From Glandiceps talaboti (taxonomy: Eukaryota; Hemichordata; Enteropneusta; Spengelidae), in assembly GCF_964340395.1 (NCBI RefSeq), contig NC_135565.1, positions 21,832,209 through 21,877,208 on the forward strand: a stretch of DNA of 45,000 nt, read 5' to 3'. Made by a program: the position numbers and the translations under genes. The notes under the pieces were generated by a model, which did not search any database, had not been told where the DNA came from, and saw only the letters and a program-made list of their open reading frames with translations. The first letter of the stretch is position 1, and the number at the start of each line of letters is the position of its first letter. Shown here in pieces: positions 1 through 13,605 of this stretch.

Positions 1-206
1 ATTTTTCCAGACATATATCAGAATCAAGTTACCATTTTTTGTAGATATTCTCTATTTTTATCACATCGCTCTCAACTTCATGCTTTACTTGCAAATTAAA
101 ACATCTCCTGACGGCAGTTAAACATTGGAATGTGACCTAACCTCTGGGATGCAGTTTGTCTCAACTATTGTTTATGACAGGGTGTCTATAAATAGCTTTG
201 TACTGG

Positions 207-490
207 ACATGAAGTTATGATAGCTGGCATCACACCTCCCTCCATTGCCATGGAGCTATGATAGCTCATCATTTTGCCTCCCTCCATCGCCATGGAGCTA
301 TGATAGCTCATGATTTTGCCTCCCTCTATTGCCATGGAGCTATGGTAGCTCATGATTTTGCCTCCCTCCATCGCCATGGAGCTATGATAGCTCATCATTT
401 TGCCTCCCTCGATTGCCATGGAGCTATGGTAGCTCATCATTTTGCCTCCCTCCATCTCCATGGAGCTATGATAGCTCTCGTCATTTTGCC
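207..490. repeat. 42-bp tandem repeat, about 6-7 copies
   Basis: The anchor GCCATGGAGCTATG recurs at 247, 289, 331 and onward every 42 bp. Each unit has a CCATGG palindrome and a near-palindrome AGCTATGATAGCT. Because 42 is a multiple of three, both strands stay open through the array (14-residue repeats), which explains the open frames here; there is no sign of a gene. Confidence 0.9.
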
Positions 491-736
491 ATCCTTCGCC
501 ATCTGGCATTATTGTGGTTTTCTCTCTCACTGATGTGTGGTTTGCCTCTACTTTATATTATCCTATTTGTGGGGGTTTCTAGTTACAAGATATTTGCACG
601 TGTGTTTTTGTGTTATTACAAGAGCTTCAGTATTAAATCAACTGTATGGTTTATCTAGCTATTAATCACTGAATGATGCAGACTGGTAAAGATGTTACTG
701 GCCTATGTATGGTTGTGGTGATGGTCAGTGGCAATG

Positions 737-767
737 ATGATGATGATGATGATGATGATGACGACGA

Positions 768-799
<32 letters not shown>

Positions 800-808
800 A
801 TGACGACA
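737..808. repeat. GAT/GAC trinucleotide microsatellite
   Basis: About 24 GAT or GAC triplets in a row. They would read as poly-Asp on + and poly-Ser on -. This is a simple repeat, not a coding exon. Confidence 0.9.
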
Positions 809-1000
809 ATAACGAGGAGGAAAATGATGGTGGTGGTGATTTCTTCTCTCTCATCTTTCAAAATATCATAAAATATTACCTTTATACCCTCTTTCTTGTA
901 TCATCATCATCATAATAATCATCACATCGTAGTCATTGTCATAAATCTCATTACATATTACCCTTATACCCTCTGTACTGTACACCTGGAAATTTTCACT

Positions 1001-1180
1001 AAAGACTTATTTTCACTTTATTTTGTTGGAAAACAAAATAAAAAAATAAGTAGTGACTAAACTTGTACATAAACACAATGTACCAGTCTGGTAATTAGTA
1101 AAAATAATTAGTGACTAAACTTGTACATAAAAACAGTGATGATGATGTACCAGTCTGGTAATTAGTGAAAATAAGTCTTT
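1001..1180. repeat. Short foldback element with 17-bp terminal inverted repeats
   Basis: A 17-bp sequence at 1001-1017 (AAAGACTTATTTTCACT) is repeated perfectly inverted at 1164-1180. Between the ends, a segment starting AGTGACTAAACTTGTACATA is directly duplicated at 1052 and 1110, 58 bp apart, each copy ending near the palindrome CCAGTCTGG. The size and ends resemble a MITE, but I see no convincing target-site duplication. Confidence 0.5.
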
Positions 1181-4100
1181 GAGAACTAGCTGAAAACTGA
1201 TATTGCAAAATATTCTAGTGGTGAAAATATCTAGTTTTTACAGTATATTTGTAGGATTATTACAAGTTATGAGTGAAACCTTTACATTAATGGGTGTTCT
1301 GCATGATAAATTTTGAAAAGATTAGGTAAAATTGTAACATCACTAAATAAATGAATATTGAAAAGTGATAATAAGCAAAGATTCAGAATCACATTCACAG
1401 TTATATTATCACAATATTAGAAGTCGAACCAAGATAGATTACATCAGTTGCAAATTAATGTGATTCAAAGAATAATTTCGTAATCTGACCTAAAATAAAG
1501 TTATATTAGCCAAAAGATAAAAACAAGAATTTTGTCATTCACAAATTTTGTAGGGAAAGTACAATTTTTAGCAAACATAGATAAATGATCACTTGTAAGC
1601 TTAATTCTCAATATTAAATTGATCATTAGATTTAATTCAATGAACTTAGGTTAAAATGAATTTGATATGTTCTAAAAAATATAATTTTGATCATTTCTAA
1701 ATTTTGGCGGGAAACTCCCTTTTCTACCAAACATTGTCATGTAAATGATTACTTTTGGACTATCTATGAAAACAGTTATTTTAATTGAATGATACATGGT
1801 AATTTCCACAAATTTTTTCCAAAATTAGACCGAAAAGTACCAAAAATTCATGAAAAAAAGGAGACATTTATGAATGATTCTGTCAAGAACACCTATTTCC
1901 TCTGTGTAAATTTGTAGAGGTAGATATCTGGTCATATAACCTTTTTGTCATCTTATGCAATCCATTATTTTGGTTTCTCAGTTTAATATTTTGTTATGTA
2001 GTTAATAATTACCATATTTCACAAATTATTCATCAAATAATCTATTGTCCATATTTCCATACTTGTTTCATTTCACTAATCACTGTTTTCTCACATCAAA
2101 CAAGAAACACAAATGAACTGAACAATAATAACATACTAGTATAACAAAGAAAAATGCAAATAAGATTTTAGCTAAATTGAAAAATGATTACTTTAAAATA
2201 TTTGTTAATGTTTGATATCAAAGTCATTAACTATGAAGGCTAGATATTAACATATAAAGAGAAACACTAGTAGTCCTCCCAAACAAGTGAATTTCTTGTC
2301 AGATATCAAAAGAAAGAATGAAAGAGAAAATGGGATTTTTGAAAGTCTATTTTCAAGGATATAGACAAATACTAGAAAGACATAAATTCCCGAAGTCATA
2401 TTCAGACAGGCTTTGTAATCATATACATAGAGAGAGTCATAGAACGTAATGAGAATAGTTTGCATGCCATTCAGAACATTCTCAGGGTTGACCTTTGACC
2501 CACAGCGACAATGCCTTGACTGTAGTAGGTATTGTTTGTGTTTGAATGGGCAGAGCTATTCAATAAGTTACATATTCAAATGGCATGTTTCATTCTTCAG
2601 TGCAGGGGTGCTCAAGGGTTGTAGAGTGCTGTACTATGTCACACTATGGGTGACAGTGTCATATAAATGGGGAAACACTGCCTTGTGGTTGTACCTTCCC
2701 CCCTCACATCAAGATTACTTTGATAAAAGTTTAGAATGCCTAGATTGTGGGTTGTTTGAATCCAGTCACCACCACAAGGGCTAGTTTTTAAGTCTTCTTA
2801 CCCTATTGTTGAAGCTATACAAAAGGTGTCTTTTGAACATAGAGGCCGGCTTTTGTTGTAGTGTGTTTAGAATGGAAACAGCACTGAAGCATTGAATAGC
2901 TGGCGATTTCATTTTATGCATATAACATAGGAGATCTGACTAACAATGCCGTACACAGTTGACTGGCAAGTCTATTCACTAAAGCCGAGTCCTGTGTGCA
3001 AACAGACAGACACTCGTTTTTCAAAACGTTTACAGCTCTGAACCACACTGCCTCTCCACAGCTTATGAACATACACTGCCATGTGTCAGTTTGTACTTGT
3101 CTATTATTTGACATTCTTGGTGTAAACTGTCAGTGTTCCAAACCTAAGGTAAGTGGTAATGTACAGATATCATGTCCATTTCATCTCTTGAAAGTGAGGT
3201 GAGTCGTTTCCTGTTGATAGGGTGCATGTGGCACATTTCACTTCAGTCAGTAGCTATGATGTCATCCTTGTTTTCTTTCACAAAAGTCGTACATTTCAGT
3301 GTCAATTTCAAAACAACCTTGCCTTGTATCTGACTAGTTGTGTCATTTCTGAGTTTTTAAATTGTAAGTGTTGACTTTGCCACTGATGTCATGCAGGTGA
3401 TACACTTCTGACACAGTGTGGTGCATAGTATATGTATGTACTGACAGCGTATTAATCCTTATTTTGCCGTCAGCACTTCTAAAACTTGAAATTCAAGTCA
3501 GTAAAAAAAAGGAGAAGTTGTTGACAAATTTCTGAGAGTAAAGTTTCATTTTCTGTACGAAACAGCAACTCTCAATCCTCATCACAGTATTAGATATTCT
3601 TTATTTTTTCATGAGGTGAAAAGACCTTATATTTTCTAGACATCAATATTTGATTGATAGAAAGCAAACGAAGGTTTTCTCACCTGAAGGAAAAAACTGC
3701 ATAATTCTGACTAGTAAAAAGCTGAGAAATTGCATTCCATTCTAAAGTCGATGAATTGTGTTGTAAAGAAGATAATGATATGAGAGAAAGAAGTATTGTT
3801 GTGGTCTAATTGTTAGTTATTTATTTTGTTAACAAGAGAATACCTATTCTTCTCATCATTACACTTGAATTACCCAATCACCAGACTCCCTTCTCAGTTC
3901 TTTTCAATTCTTTAAGAAGTCTAGGAGGCATGCTAGGGTGTTGTTACTGTCGTCACTCTCAAAAGAAATTTATTGCCACCTTGTTTCTTAACAGTTGGGA
4001 TGACAAATACACATGGTGTGGACACAAAATGTATAAATTATTGAAATGGTGAATTTTAAAAAAACTTGCAATAATGTACAGCTTTACTTGTGAATAAATC

Positions 4101-5307
4101 GGTATTAAATTAGTTCCACCATAAATGACAACACATGAAGTAGAATGTAGGAGTCTTCATGTTTTGTAACGGTACACATAAATACATCTTGATGGTAAAC
4201 AACGTCTGTGATCACCTCGTTTTTTTGACGTGTCCGTTTGCTGTTCATGTGTGTTTGTGCAGCTCTGCTGACAGAAGGTCAAACCATACAATAGCCAAGC
4301 CAGAGGCCATTGTATGCTACAACAATACAATCTTTGCATACTGGTATGAAAGCCACACACAGCCAGGAAGAAACATTGTGAAACATCATCTTTCTTACAT
4401 AATAATCATTTGTACCCTATTGTTCTAACCAACAAATCCACTTCCTTAAAACTTATTACCGTATGCAAATTAGCAGAAGAAACCATTTATGCATATAGGG
4501 GTAGTAGTCCTATTGTTTTTAGCATTGTATTACTAAAACTAAAGCTGTCAAAAGTGATCACTAGCTACTCCTGTTGTCACTTTCAACCAATTTGTCTGTA
4601 AAATAGGAAACCATAAGACATTCTTTATGTGATATTTACCCAAACATTTCTTAGAGGTGTTGGAATTATTCAATTCTTTGTAATCGCTATTTTTTCACTA
4701 CATGACAGCTTAGAACTTGGAAGTAACACTGATAGGGTCTTATTTTACAAAACTGTTCATAAAATAATCACTTTATATCTAAAATGTTGACAACAGGCCA
4801 TAAATTTGATTTAATTACACAATTTTAGTTGACCACGACACTTGCCGCCAAAAGATATTTAAAAAACAAAATTCTTATCTTTAATGAAATTTGTTGGCAA
4901 ATCTACATTTTCTCAGTCGATTCAAATTGTATTTTAAATCAAGTTTATGATTTGTAATCAAAATTTAAATAGTAAGAAAAAAAATAGCAATCCATGAACT
5001 TGGCAGTGCTGTCTTGTCAACAAGATTTGATTTATTTAATAAATATGAGAAGGTGAAAAGAAATCCCAAACTTTGATTTTTGTTCCATTTCTAAAAAGCA
5101 CCATAAAAACTTATGTATGCAAATAATCTTGACATTAATATGTGTGTATGGTGCTTGATTCGTCTGAATATTTTCAAAATTTTGTGAATTAGTCAGTTCT
5201 TACTCAGCAAAGTAAAGAGGTTGTCCAATTTGTTTGTTGCATGATTTATTGAATGAATAAATAAATGACAACTGAGAATATGTATTGGAATAAATGTCAA
5301 AAATATG

Positions 5308-5335
5308 GTTGTTGTTGTTGTTGTTGTTGTTGTTG
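5308..5335. repeat. GTT trinucleotide microsatellite
   Basis: About nine GTT units in a row. Confidence 0.85.
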
Positions 5336-5544
5336 CCATTGTCTGTCAATCTTGGTAATACAAACTAAAAGATGGAACTCTGGTACAGTAATCTACAATT
5401 TATTAGACTCGAACCCTGGTACAGTGAGAGGTAATTTTTACCTGATTACTGCCTTTATCAAAATTATGTTACAACTGTATGTTTGTAACTAAGTAGATGG
5501 GGGAACTTTCACCGGGTTGTACATACTGTTTTAACAGAAATGCT

Positions 5545-5690
5545 TTATTGTTGTGGATTTTGTGTTTTATTGTGGATTTTGTGTTTTATTGTGGATTTTG
5601 TGTTTTGTGGGGATTTTGTGTTTTATCATGGACTTTCTGTTTTATTGTTGTGGATTCTGTATTTTATTGTGGACTTTCTGCTTGATTTTG
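5545..5690. repeat. 19-bp tandem repeat (TGTGGATTTTGTGTTTTAT)
   Basis: About seven imperfect units with a 19-bp period. Later copies have CATGGACTTTCTG variants. All three + frames are open through it because the sequence lacks stop triplets; it is not coding. Confidence 0.8.
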
Positions 5691-7128
5691 TACAAGAGGG
5701 GAAAATATTTCTGTTTTATGCATAACAATACTGTGGAAAAAAAACATGATACAAAAAGATTTAATTTGCCATATTTTTGTCTTTCAAATCACATCAACTT
5801 TTAGTATGCTGTGGTGAACTATGCTGGTATGAGGTGATGTGTGTGGTTTTCTGTATGTGTCTAAGTATCATAGATAACAATAAAATTACAAACTAATTAA
5901 TATAATCCAGAATATAATCACTGCTGTGTCTAATATTTTACAATAAATAAATAAATTTGATAAATTAAACCAAAACATAAAACATTACCTGTATTGAATG
6001 TGTAACAAGGATTTGATAAAAAAAATTAATGTCGAAATAATTTCTATCCATAACTGTATATTCCATATTTCGTTATTATTTTATGACGAGAAAATGAAAA
6101 CATTAAAATGTATGAGAACTAGATTTGAGGCACTTCAATGTCAAGTGTACATTGTCAGTTCGGAATAACAAACAGTGTGAATATTATTATTATGCAAATG
6201 AGTCTGAGATGGCTTTTCCCAGTTTCCTTATATGGTACACTATTGGTAACACCTTGTGTTATGCAAATGAGCTGTGTTGAGTAGTGAGGCATCATCTGCA
6301 AGAAGGTGTCAAAGGTCACTGCACATGAACAGTAGTAATTATTACAAATTTGGTTCATCCTTGGACCATGTATAGCTATGTAGAAGACAATGCCTCCAGG
6401 GCATGACAGGCTATTCATACATTTCAATTATAGAATTTATTTAATACAGTCAATTTTTACAGAATTAGAACTCCCTGGCGTGTCGTTTAACCACATTTTA
6501 ACATGAGACTCATTTAATTTCAAATCTCTCTTTCTCCCTCAAATCATTTAGCTTAATTTGAATTATTTTAAATTCATTTTTGTAAAGTTAAGGTAACAGT
6601 TTTTGTTGTACCCAAATATTCTGGTACAAAAATTTAGCAGATACATAATTTTGAATATGAATACTTTCAATTTAATAACTTTTTCTTCATTAATGTTTGT
6701 GTACAAAAAAAAGCATTAACGTTCAAGTTTTGTTTTACTCAATAATTTTTAAAAATAACTTTTTCTGACATCCAAAAATATGTTGTGTATAATATTAGAT
6801 GACAATATTGATATAAAATATGAGTGTAGAAGTAGAGCAGTGTAGTCAAATATTGTATTATATTATTATTAAGATTTTTTTCACAATCACAATTTATTTG
6901 AGAAATGATGACAGACTTTTAAGTTTGTATGCTTGTTAAAACTGAAGAGAAATATTAAGGAATTTGTAACAAATCGAATGAGTTATTATATAATGTATGA
7001 AGAATTGTTTTCATCAAGATTAATAGAATTGTTAAAATTAAATACCTTGTTCAGAATATTGACAATATTTTAGTTTTCTGAGACAGAGAAAGATGGTAAT
7101 ATGTAACTTTAACTTTCTCTCTTTTTGG

Positions 7129-7375
7129 AAATATTTCTAGCGTTGCAAGTATGAGAGATGAGGGCATTGTTTCAGAGATTCAAGTAGAAATAGCACTTTT
7201 CAACACATCTAATATTTCTAGCGTTGCAAGTATGAGAGATGAGGGCATTGTTTCAGAGATTCAAGTAGAAATAGCACATTTCAACACATCTAATATTTCT
7301 AGCGTTGCAAGTATGAGAGATGAGGGCATTGTTTCAGAGATTCAAGTAGAAATAGCACATTTCAACACATCTAAT
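7129..7375 (+). repeat. 81-bp tandem repeat, three nearly identical copies
   Basis: The anchor TAGCGTTGCAAGTATGAGAG begins at 7139, 7220 and 7301, an 81-bp period. The three copies differ at only one or two bases, so the duplication is recent. The period is a multiple of three and one + frame is open from 7151 to 7408, giving a 27-residue repeat. No splice sites or homology support translation; I read it as a minisatellite in non-coding DNA. Confidence 0.85.
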
Positions 7376-7649
7376 GTTACCATAATTCTAGTGATGGAGT
7401 CCTTGTAATAATTGTAAAAACTAAACCTGGATAGATTTCAAATTCTTACTACCCTTGACAAATCCAGTGTTAGTATAAAGAATATTAAAATACAGATCTA
7501 GTAATTCTTGTTTTCTGTTTGTCTTCACTAGATTTGTACCATTTATAGTTAAATATTTACATTTGTCTAGGATTGTCACAGTTGTATTGTGTGATGCAGG
7601 TTGTTGAAAGACCTAATGGATCAGTCTAAATTTAGAGGGACAACACATA

Positions 7650-7822
7650 TGTATGTATGTACGTCGTACGTACATACATACATACATACATACATACATA
7701 CATACATACATACATACATACATACATACATACATACATACATACATACATACATACATGTACATACATACATACATACATACATACATACATACATACA
7801 TACATACATACATGTACATACA

Positions 7823-7856
<34 letters not shown>

Positions 7857-8119
7857 CATACATACATACATACATACATACATACATGTACATACATGTA
7901 CATACATACATACATATATACATACATACATACATACATACATACATGTACATACATACATACATACATATCTACATACATTCATGCATACATACATACA
8001 TACATACATACATACATACATACATACATACATACATACATACATACATACATTCATGCATACATACATACATACATATACATACATACATTCATGCATG
8101 CATACATACATACATACAT

Positions 8120-8159
<40 letters not shown>

Positions 8160-8244
8160 ACACACATACATACATACATACATACATACATACATACATA
8201 CATACATACATACATACATACATACATACATACACACATGCATG
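7650..8244. repeat. Long ACAT tetranucleotide microsatellite (about 600 bp)
   Basis: Nearly uninterrupted ACAT repeats with occasional ACATGTAC, ATTCATGC and ATATAC interruptions and an internal CA run at about 8138-8166. It generates open frames on both strands (Thr-Tyr-Ile-His type), all of which are artefacts of the repeat. Confidence 0.97.
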
Positions 8245-8828
8245 AGGTAGACAGTCAGTCACAGAGTAAAGTTGAGGTAGATAGACCAGACAGTGGAGGG
8301 TCTCCCCCTACACTGTCTATGGATAGACACAAAGAAGACTGGAAATAATCAAATAAGAATGAAAGAATATGAAAGAAAACATAACAAAAGGAATCGGCAA
8401 CTCAAAGGAATTAGTCTAGAATGGAACTTACTTAATGTATATGTGGCATGGAGTGTCTGCAGGAAGCAGGCAACAAAATGTCTGATGAACAGGATGAAAG
8501 TGGTCAGATTGACAAAGTAGGCAAGAGAATCTAGTAACACTGACACAATTTCCTAGACATGTAAACTATGATGGGGAAGCAAACACATGCTCCTATAGTA
8601 TAATCAAGTCCAGTAAATTTACCTCAGGCCTTACCATTGTTATAATGATGCCATGTGGTCTGAGATACATAAACCTTACATAGCAAGACAAATATTGAAA
8701 AAAAACTGATGGTATTCTGTGTGTACTGTATGTTATGGTTTCCAATGGAAGTTTAATGTTCTGGTGGAAACTTAGATTTTGTCATGTTTGTGGGTAGCTG
8801 CCTTTACATGTACATGATACATTGCACT

Positions 8829-8835
<7 letters not shown>

Positions 8836-8918
<83 letters not shown>

Positions 8919-8926
8919 TCACACCA
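8836..8926. repeat. CA dinucleotide microsatellite
   Basis: About 85 bp of CA repeats with one CATA interruption, ending in ACTCACTCACACC. Confidence 0.95.
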
Positions 8927-9043
8927 GTTTGAGGAAAAATTCAGTAGTTGTCAAAAACAAAGTTGTCGTGGAAACACTTCAAAACCCTTAATGTAGGGAA
9001 TGTTGCCATTTTATGAACATCAGCAGTGTTTTTGCTAAGGTTT

Positions 9044-9154
9044 GGGAACCCCGGTAACAGAAAGGGGGAAAGAGGTAAAACTGGTAGTGCTTCCCATGCA
9101 ATGTATCATAGTTTAGGTGGGGAACCCCGGTAAAATGATGTGGGAACCCCGGTA
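9044..9154. repeat. Three copies of GGGAACCCCGGTA
   Basis: The 13-mer occurs at 9044-9056, 9120-9132 and 9142-9154, GC-rich islands in AT-rich DNA. The function is unknown. Confidence 0.6.
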
Positions 9155-10079
9155 GATTTTACCTACTTACCGCCCTTAAATAAAACACTGATCAGTAATT
9201 TGAGGGATGGTGCAAACAAGACAGAAAAGTCAATGTCAATAGATAAAATACTAAAAGGGGAGAAAGAAGGAATAAAGATTATTTTATACAGTGCTACTGC
9301 AGTGATCTTTATTCCTTAACATTGTGGATTGTAAATTGTGTTCTCATTGGATGGAAGATACCATTGAGGTCATGATTGCCAAGAGTAAATTAGCCAAGGA
9401 AATTTTGGCAGTAATTGATGACAATTACAGGAGCAATTTTCTCTGAAAATTCTACATTTGACCAAATGATATATTAACCATGGCAACAATGAGTCTTTCT
9501 TTTCTTTAAATGAGATCAACTAAGAATTAACTGGAAGACAGGAAGTGAACTGATTTGACAGACAGTTCAAATTGATGTATCTCATGCAAATACCCCAAGT
9601 TCACCAAACTTACAGACTTTACAGTCACATGACATGGGGTTCTGTCATATTTAATTAATTATTTATCATAAATACATGTGGTTCACAAATGTCACAAAAT
9701 GTGTGATTGTAATGTCATCACTCGATTAACTGTAACAATGTTGCAATTTGGTGTAATGTTGCATCAGTAGTACGTAATGCAACAACCTCTGCTAAGAGAA
9801 AAATTACGCTATATGTACGAGAACCTCATCCATCCCATCTCACATGTGTACATTGTTGTACTGTGTGTATGGCTATGATAACCAAGAACTTCATTTCACT
9901 CTGATAATCACCAATATGATCACACACTTTACTTATACTGATAAACTGTTAGAGTGTTGTAGATTTATCAAGGAATCACTTCACGTTAGTGTTGTCCATT
10001 AATGACAGGATAAACCTTTGAGAGGAACTACCACACATTGAAATTGTACCAATTCATTTACCTTTAGGAAAGACATGCT

Positions 10080-10100
10080 CCCCCCCCCCCCCCCCCCCCC
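10080..10100. repeat. Poly-C tract
   Basis: About 20 consecutive C residues on the + strand. Confidence 0.95.
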
Positions 10101-11611
10101 AACCGTGTCTGCTTTACTCAAGAGATTTCAAATCTTGGGAAGGCAAGTTGTTGAATTGCTCACATCAGTTATCCGGATTATTAAATTTGAGAGAAAATGG
10201 ACTGTCATTTCTTTCCCTTCATCTGTTACTTGTTTTCATTGAAAAAGACTTGTTTATTTCCACCAGACTGTCATGAAGTGTGATGAAACTTTTTATAAAG
10301 GGTTCATAAATTATCCTCCTGTCTGTTACTAGGTTCATAAACTTTGGGAAAAGGCTTGCTTACCTCTTTCTTTACTAATACTCAATTGTGAGAAGTCTGG
10401 ACAAGGTTTGTTTATTTCATTCTGACTGTTACTCAGAAGAAGGTCCATCTATAATACTAGGTGTTGTCGTGCAGAAAAAAACAGTCGTCTGTGTCAATTG
10501 TTAAATAATATAGTCAAAGACAAATGTGGAGTTGCCATCAACAGAGACTATAGTCACGAACCGGAAACATTATCGTATCCATTGTATCACTCAGTTCTTA
10601 CAGTTCAAAGAACTTCTTTTTTCTATTAAAGTCATCATTGATTGGATGAGATGTTTTCATAACTCAGCTGTGAACAACACACAATGGAATCTGAAACGAT
10701 TGACTAACATTGTATTTGTATATGATGGAATTTCATACCCAGTTAGGAGTTGGGTTGGCATCAAAAAGGAAAGAAAACAGGCAGCGTGCTCACTATATTC
10801 AAATTGCTTTCCTTCCATTGCTACTGTTTACTACGAAACTCACACCGTTTAAGCTTTTGTCCAACAACTCAATTCAAATGAGGGAGACGCGATTTAGTTT
10901 TACATCTGAGAGCAAAAGGGGTCACAAGAACGGAAGCGGGGAGGTCATGTAACACCATGGTCTATTATCTATGATCATCATTTATGTACTTTCCATTGTC
11001 GTCTATTCATGGCCGTTTTATCCACCTACAATCATGTAGACTTAAGATGTGAGCTGGACTATTTCATTAGCTGAACAGGGGGTTGAAGTGAAATGCAGAG
11101 GGGATGCAAATTCAACTCATAGAACACAAATTATTTCAGTTGGAAAAGCTTACATCATGACCATGACAACGTTACTTATTTGTTAAATGGTTGAAAATTT
11201 CTATTGATTATTATTTTTTTGTCTGAGGTTTGCAAAATCAATATTAAAAAAATTTGATATTTGTTATAAATTGCAACCAGAGTTGAGAGACAACATTCTT
11301 GGAGGCAAGTAATGGGAGATACCATTTAATAGGGAGGTCAGGGTCACTAGAATGATGTGTTAGATATTGTAATGAAGTAAGAATTAAACAACACATTTGT
11401 GAATTCTGTAGGTTTTTGTTAGTTTGTGATTGTCATGTTGTGTACCAGCTGTCAGTTATATCAAAGTACTCATTGATAGAGGCAAGATAGATGGAGGAGT
11501 CTGTTGTATCAATCAAATGATTCATACCACATATTTACACATCTAGCAATCTTACTAGATGTTGAAATATATAGTGTCAAAGTTAAACAACCAGTCTTGA
11601 ATTACAGTACC

Positions 11612-11612
<1 letters not shown>

Positions 11613-11657
<45 letters not shown>

Positions 11658-11875
11658 TGTCTGTCTGTCTGTGTTTGTCTGTCTGTCTTGTCTGTGTGTA
11701 TGTATGTATATACATGTATGTATGTATGTATGTATGTATGTATGTATGCATGCATGTATGTGTGTGTGTGCATGTCTGTGTCTGTCTTGTGTCTGTCTCT
11801 GTGTCTATACACATGTATGTATGTCTCTCTGTCTCTCTGTCTGTTTGTCTGTCTGTCTCTGTATGTGTTTCTGTG
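11613..11875. repeat. Compound GT / GTCT / GTAT microsatellite
   Basis: A GT run at 11613-11656 grades into GTCT, then GTAT repeats (about 11697-11760), then mixed GTCT repeats. The open frames in it, on both strands, are repeat artefacts. Confidence 0.95.
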
Positions 11876-12089
11876 CTGCTTTGATCCATTACTTATTGCA
11901 ATGATGTAAATTCTTCCCATCTTTCCATAGTAGTTCCTACATGGTTCCTTGCCAATATTAATATACAGTTCTAAATTGTATACTAGATTTGTAGTGTCCA
12001 TCTACATGTACACAGTTTTAGGCTACAAACAAAACCACTGATACATTGCAGAACAATGTACAATGTAATGTCAAAACTTGACTGAGGAT

Positions 12090-13605
12090 AGGTGGCATAA
12101 AATGACTATCATGATAGGTGATATTATGACGGGATAGATGGTATAAAATGACTTGGGATAGATGCATAAAATGACTTAGTGTGGAGGACATAAAATGACT
12201 TGGGATAGATGGCATAAAATAACTTGGAATAGATGGTATAAAATGACTTGGGATAGATGCATAAAATGACTTGGGATAGATGCATAAAATGACTTGGGAT
12301 AGATGCATAAAATGACTTGGGATAGATGCATAAAATGACTTAGTGTGGATGACATAAAATGACTTAGTGTGGAGGACATAAAATGACTTAGTGTGGAGGA
12401 CATAAAATAACTTGGGATAGATGCATAAAATGACTTATTGTGGATGACATAAAATGACTTAGTGTGGAGGACATAAAATGACTTAGTGTGGAGGACATAA
12501 AATGACTTAGTGTGGAGGACATAAAATAACTTGGGATAGATGCATAAAATGACTTAGTGTGGATGACATAAAATGACTTAGTGTGGAGGACATAAAATGA
12601 CTTAGTGTGGAGGACATAAAATGACTTAGTGTGGATGACATAAAATGACTTAGTGTGGAGCACATAAAATGACTTAGTGTGGAGGACATAAAATGACTTA
12701 GTGTGGAGGACATAAAATGACTTAGTGTGGAGGACATAAAATAACTTGGGATAGATGCATAAAAAGACTTAGTGTGGATGACATAAAATGACTTAGTGTG
12801 GAGGACTGTCCGACATAAAATGACTTAGTGTGGAGGACATAAAATGACTTAGTGTGGAGGACATAAAATGACTTAGTGTGGAGGACATAAAATGACTTAG
12901 TGTGGAGGACATAAAATGACTTAGTGTGGAGGACATAAAATGACTTGGAGATAGATGGCATATAATGACTAAGATAGATGATATAAAATGACTTGCGATA
13001 GATGACATAAAATGACTTGGGATAGATGGTATAAAATGACTTGGGATAGATGGCATAAAGTGACTTGGGATAGATGCATAAAATGGATGACAAAATTACT
13101 TACTTTGTGTGGATGCCATAAAATGACTGAGATAGATGGCATAAAATGACTTGGGCTAGTTGCATAAATTACTTAGTGTGGAGGACATAAAATGACTTGG
13201 GATAGATGCATAAATTACTTAGTGTGGATGATATAAATTGACTTGGAGATAGATGACATAAAATGACTTGGGATAGATGCATAAATTACTTAGTGTGGAT
13301 GATATAAATTGACTTGGAGATAGATGACATAAAATGACTTGTGATAGATGCATAAATTACTTAGTGTGGATGACATAAAATGACTTGGAGATACATGTAG
13401 AGGGCATAAAATGACTAAGATAGATGGTGTAAAATGACTTTGGGTAGATGACATGAAATGACTTGGGATAGATGACAAAATGACTTGGGATAGATGGTAT
13501 AAAATGACTTAGGATAGGTGACATAAAATGACGTCGAATAGGTGGCATAAAATGACTTAGAGAGGGATGAAAAAATGACTTGGGATAAAGAGCATAAAAT
13601 GACTG
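12090..13605. repeat. 1.5-kb minisatellite of 22-24-bp units (core ATAAAATGACTT)
   Basis: More than 60 units share the core ATAAAATGACTT. Two unit types alternate: a 24-bp type ending AGTGTGGAGGAC and a 22-23-bp type ending GGGATAGATGC or GGGATAGATGGC. The 24-bp type dominates from about 12330 to 12940, the other type on both sides. The 24-bp period keeps minus-strand frames open as an eight-residue repeat (SSTLSHFM), but these are not genes. It lies upstream of the first SoxD coding exon. Confidence 0.95.

Noticed and set aside
673-915. Poly-Asp open frame
   Set aside because: Translation of the GAT/GAC microsatellite.
7601-8348. Long open frames on both strands (up to 231 codons)
   Set aside because: They lie on the ACAT microsatellite and encode only its translation; there are no splice sites or homology.
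11504-12001. Open frames of 95-148 codons rich in Cys/Val or Thr/His
   Set aside because: They are translations of the GT/GTCT repeat.
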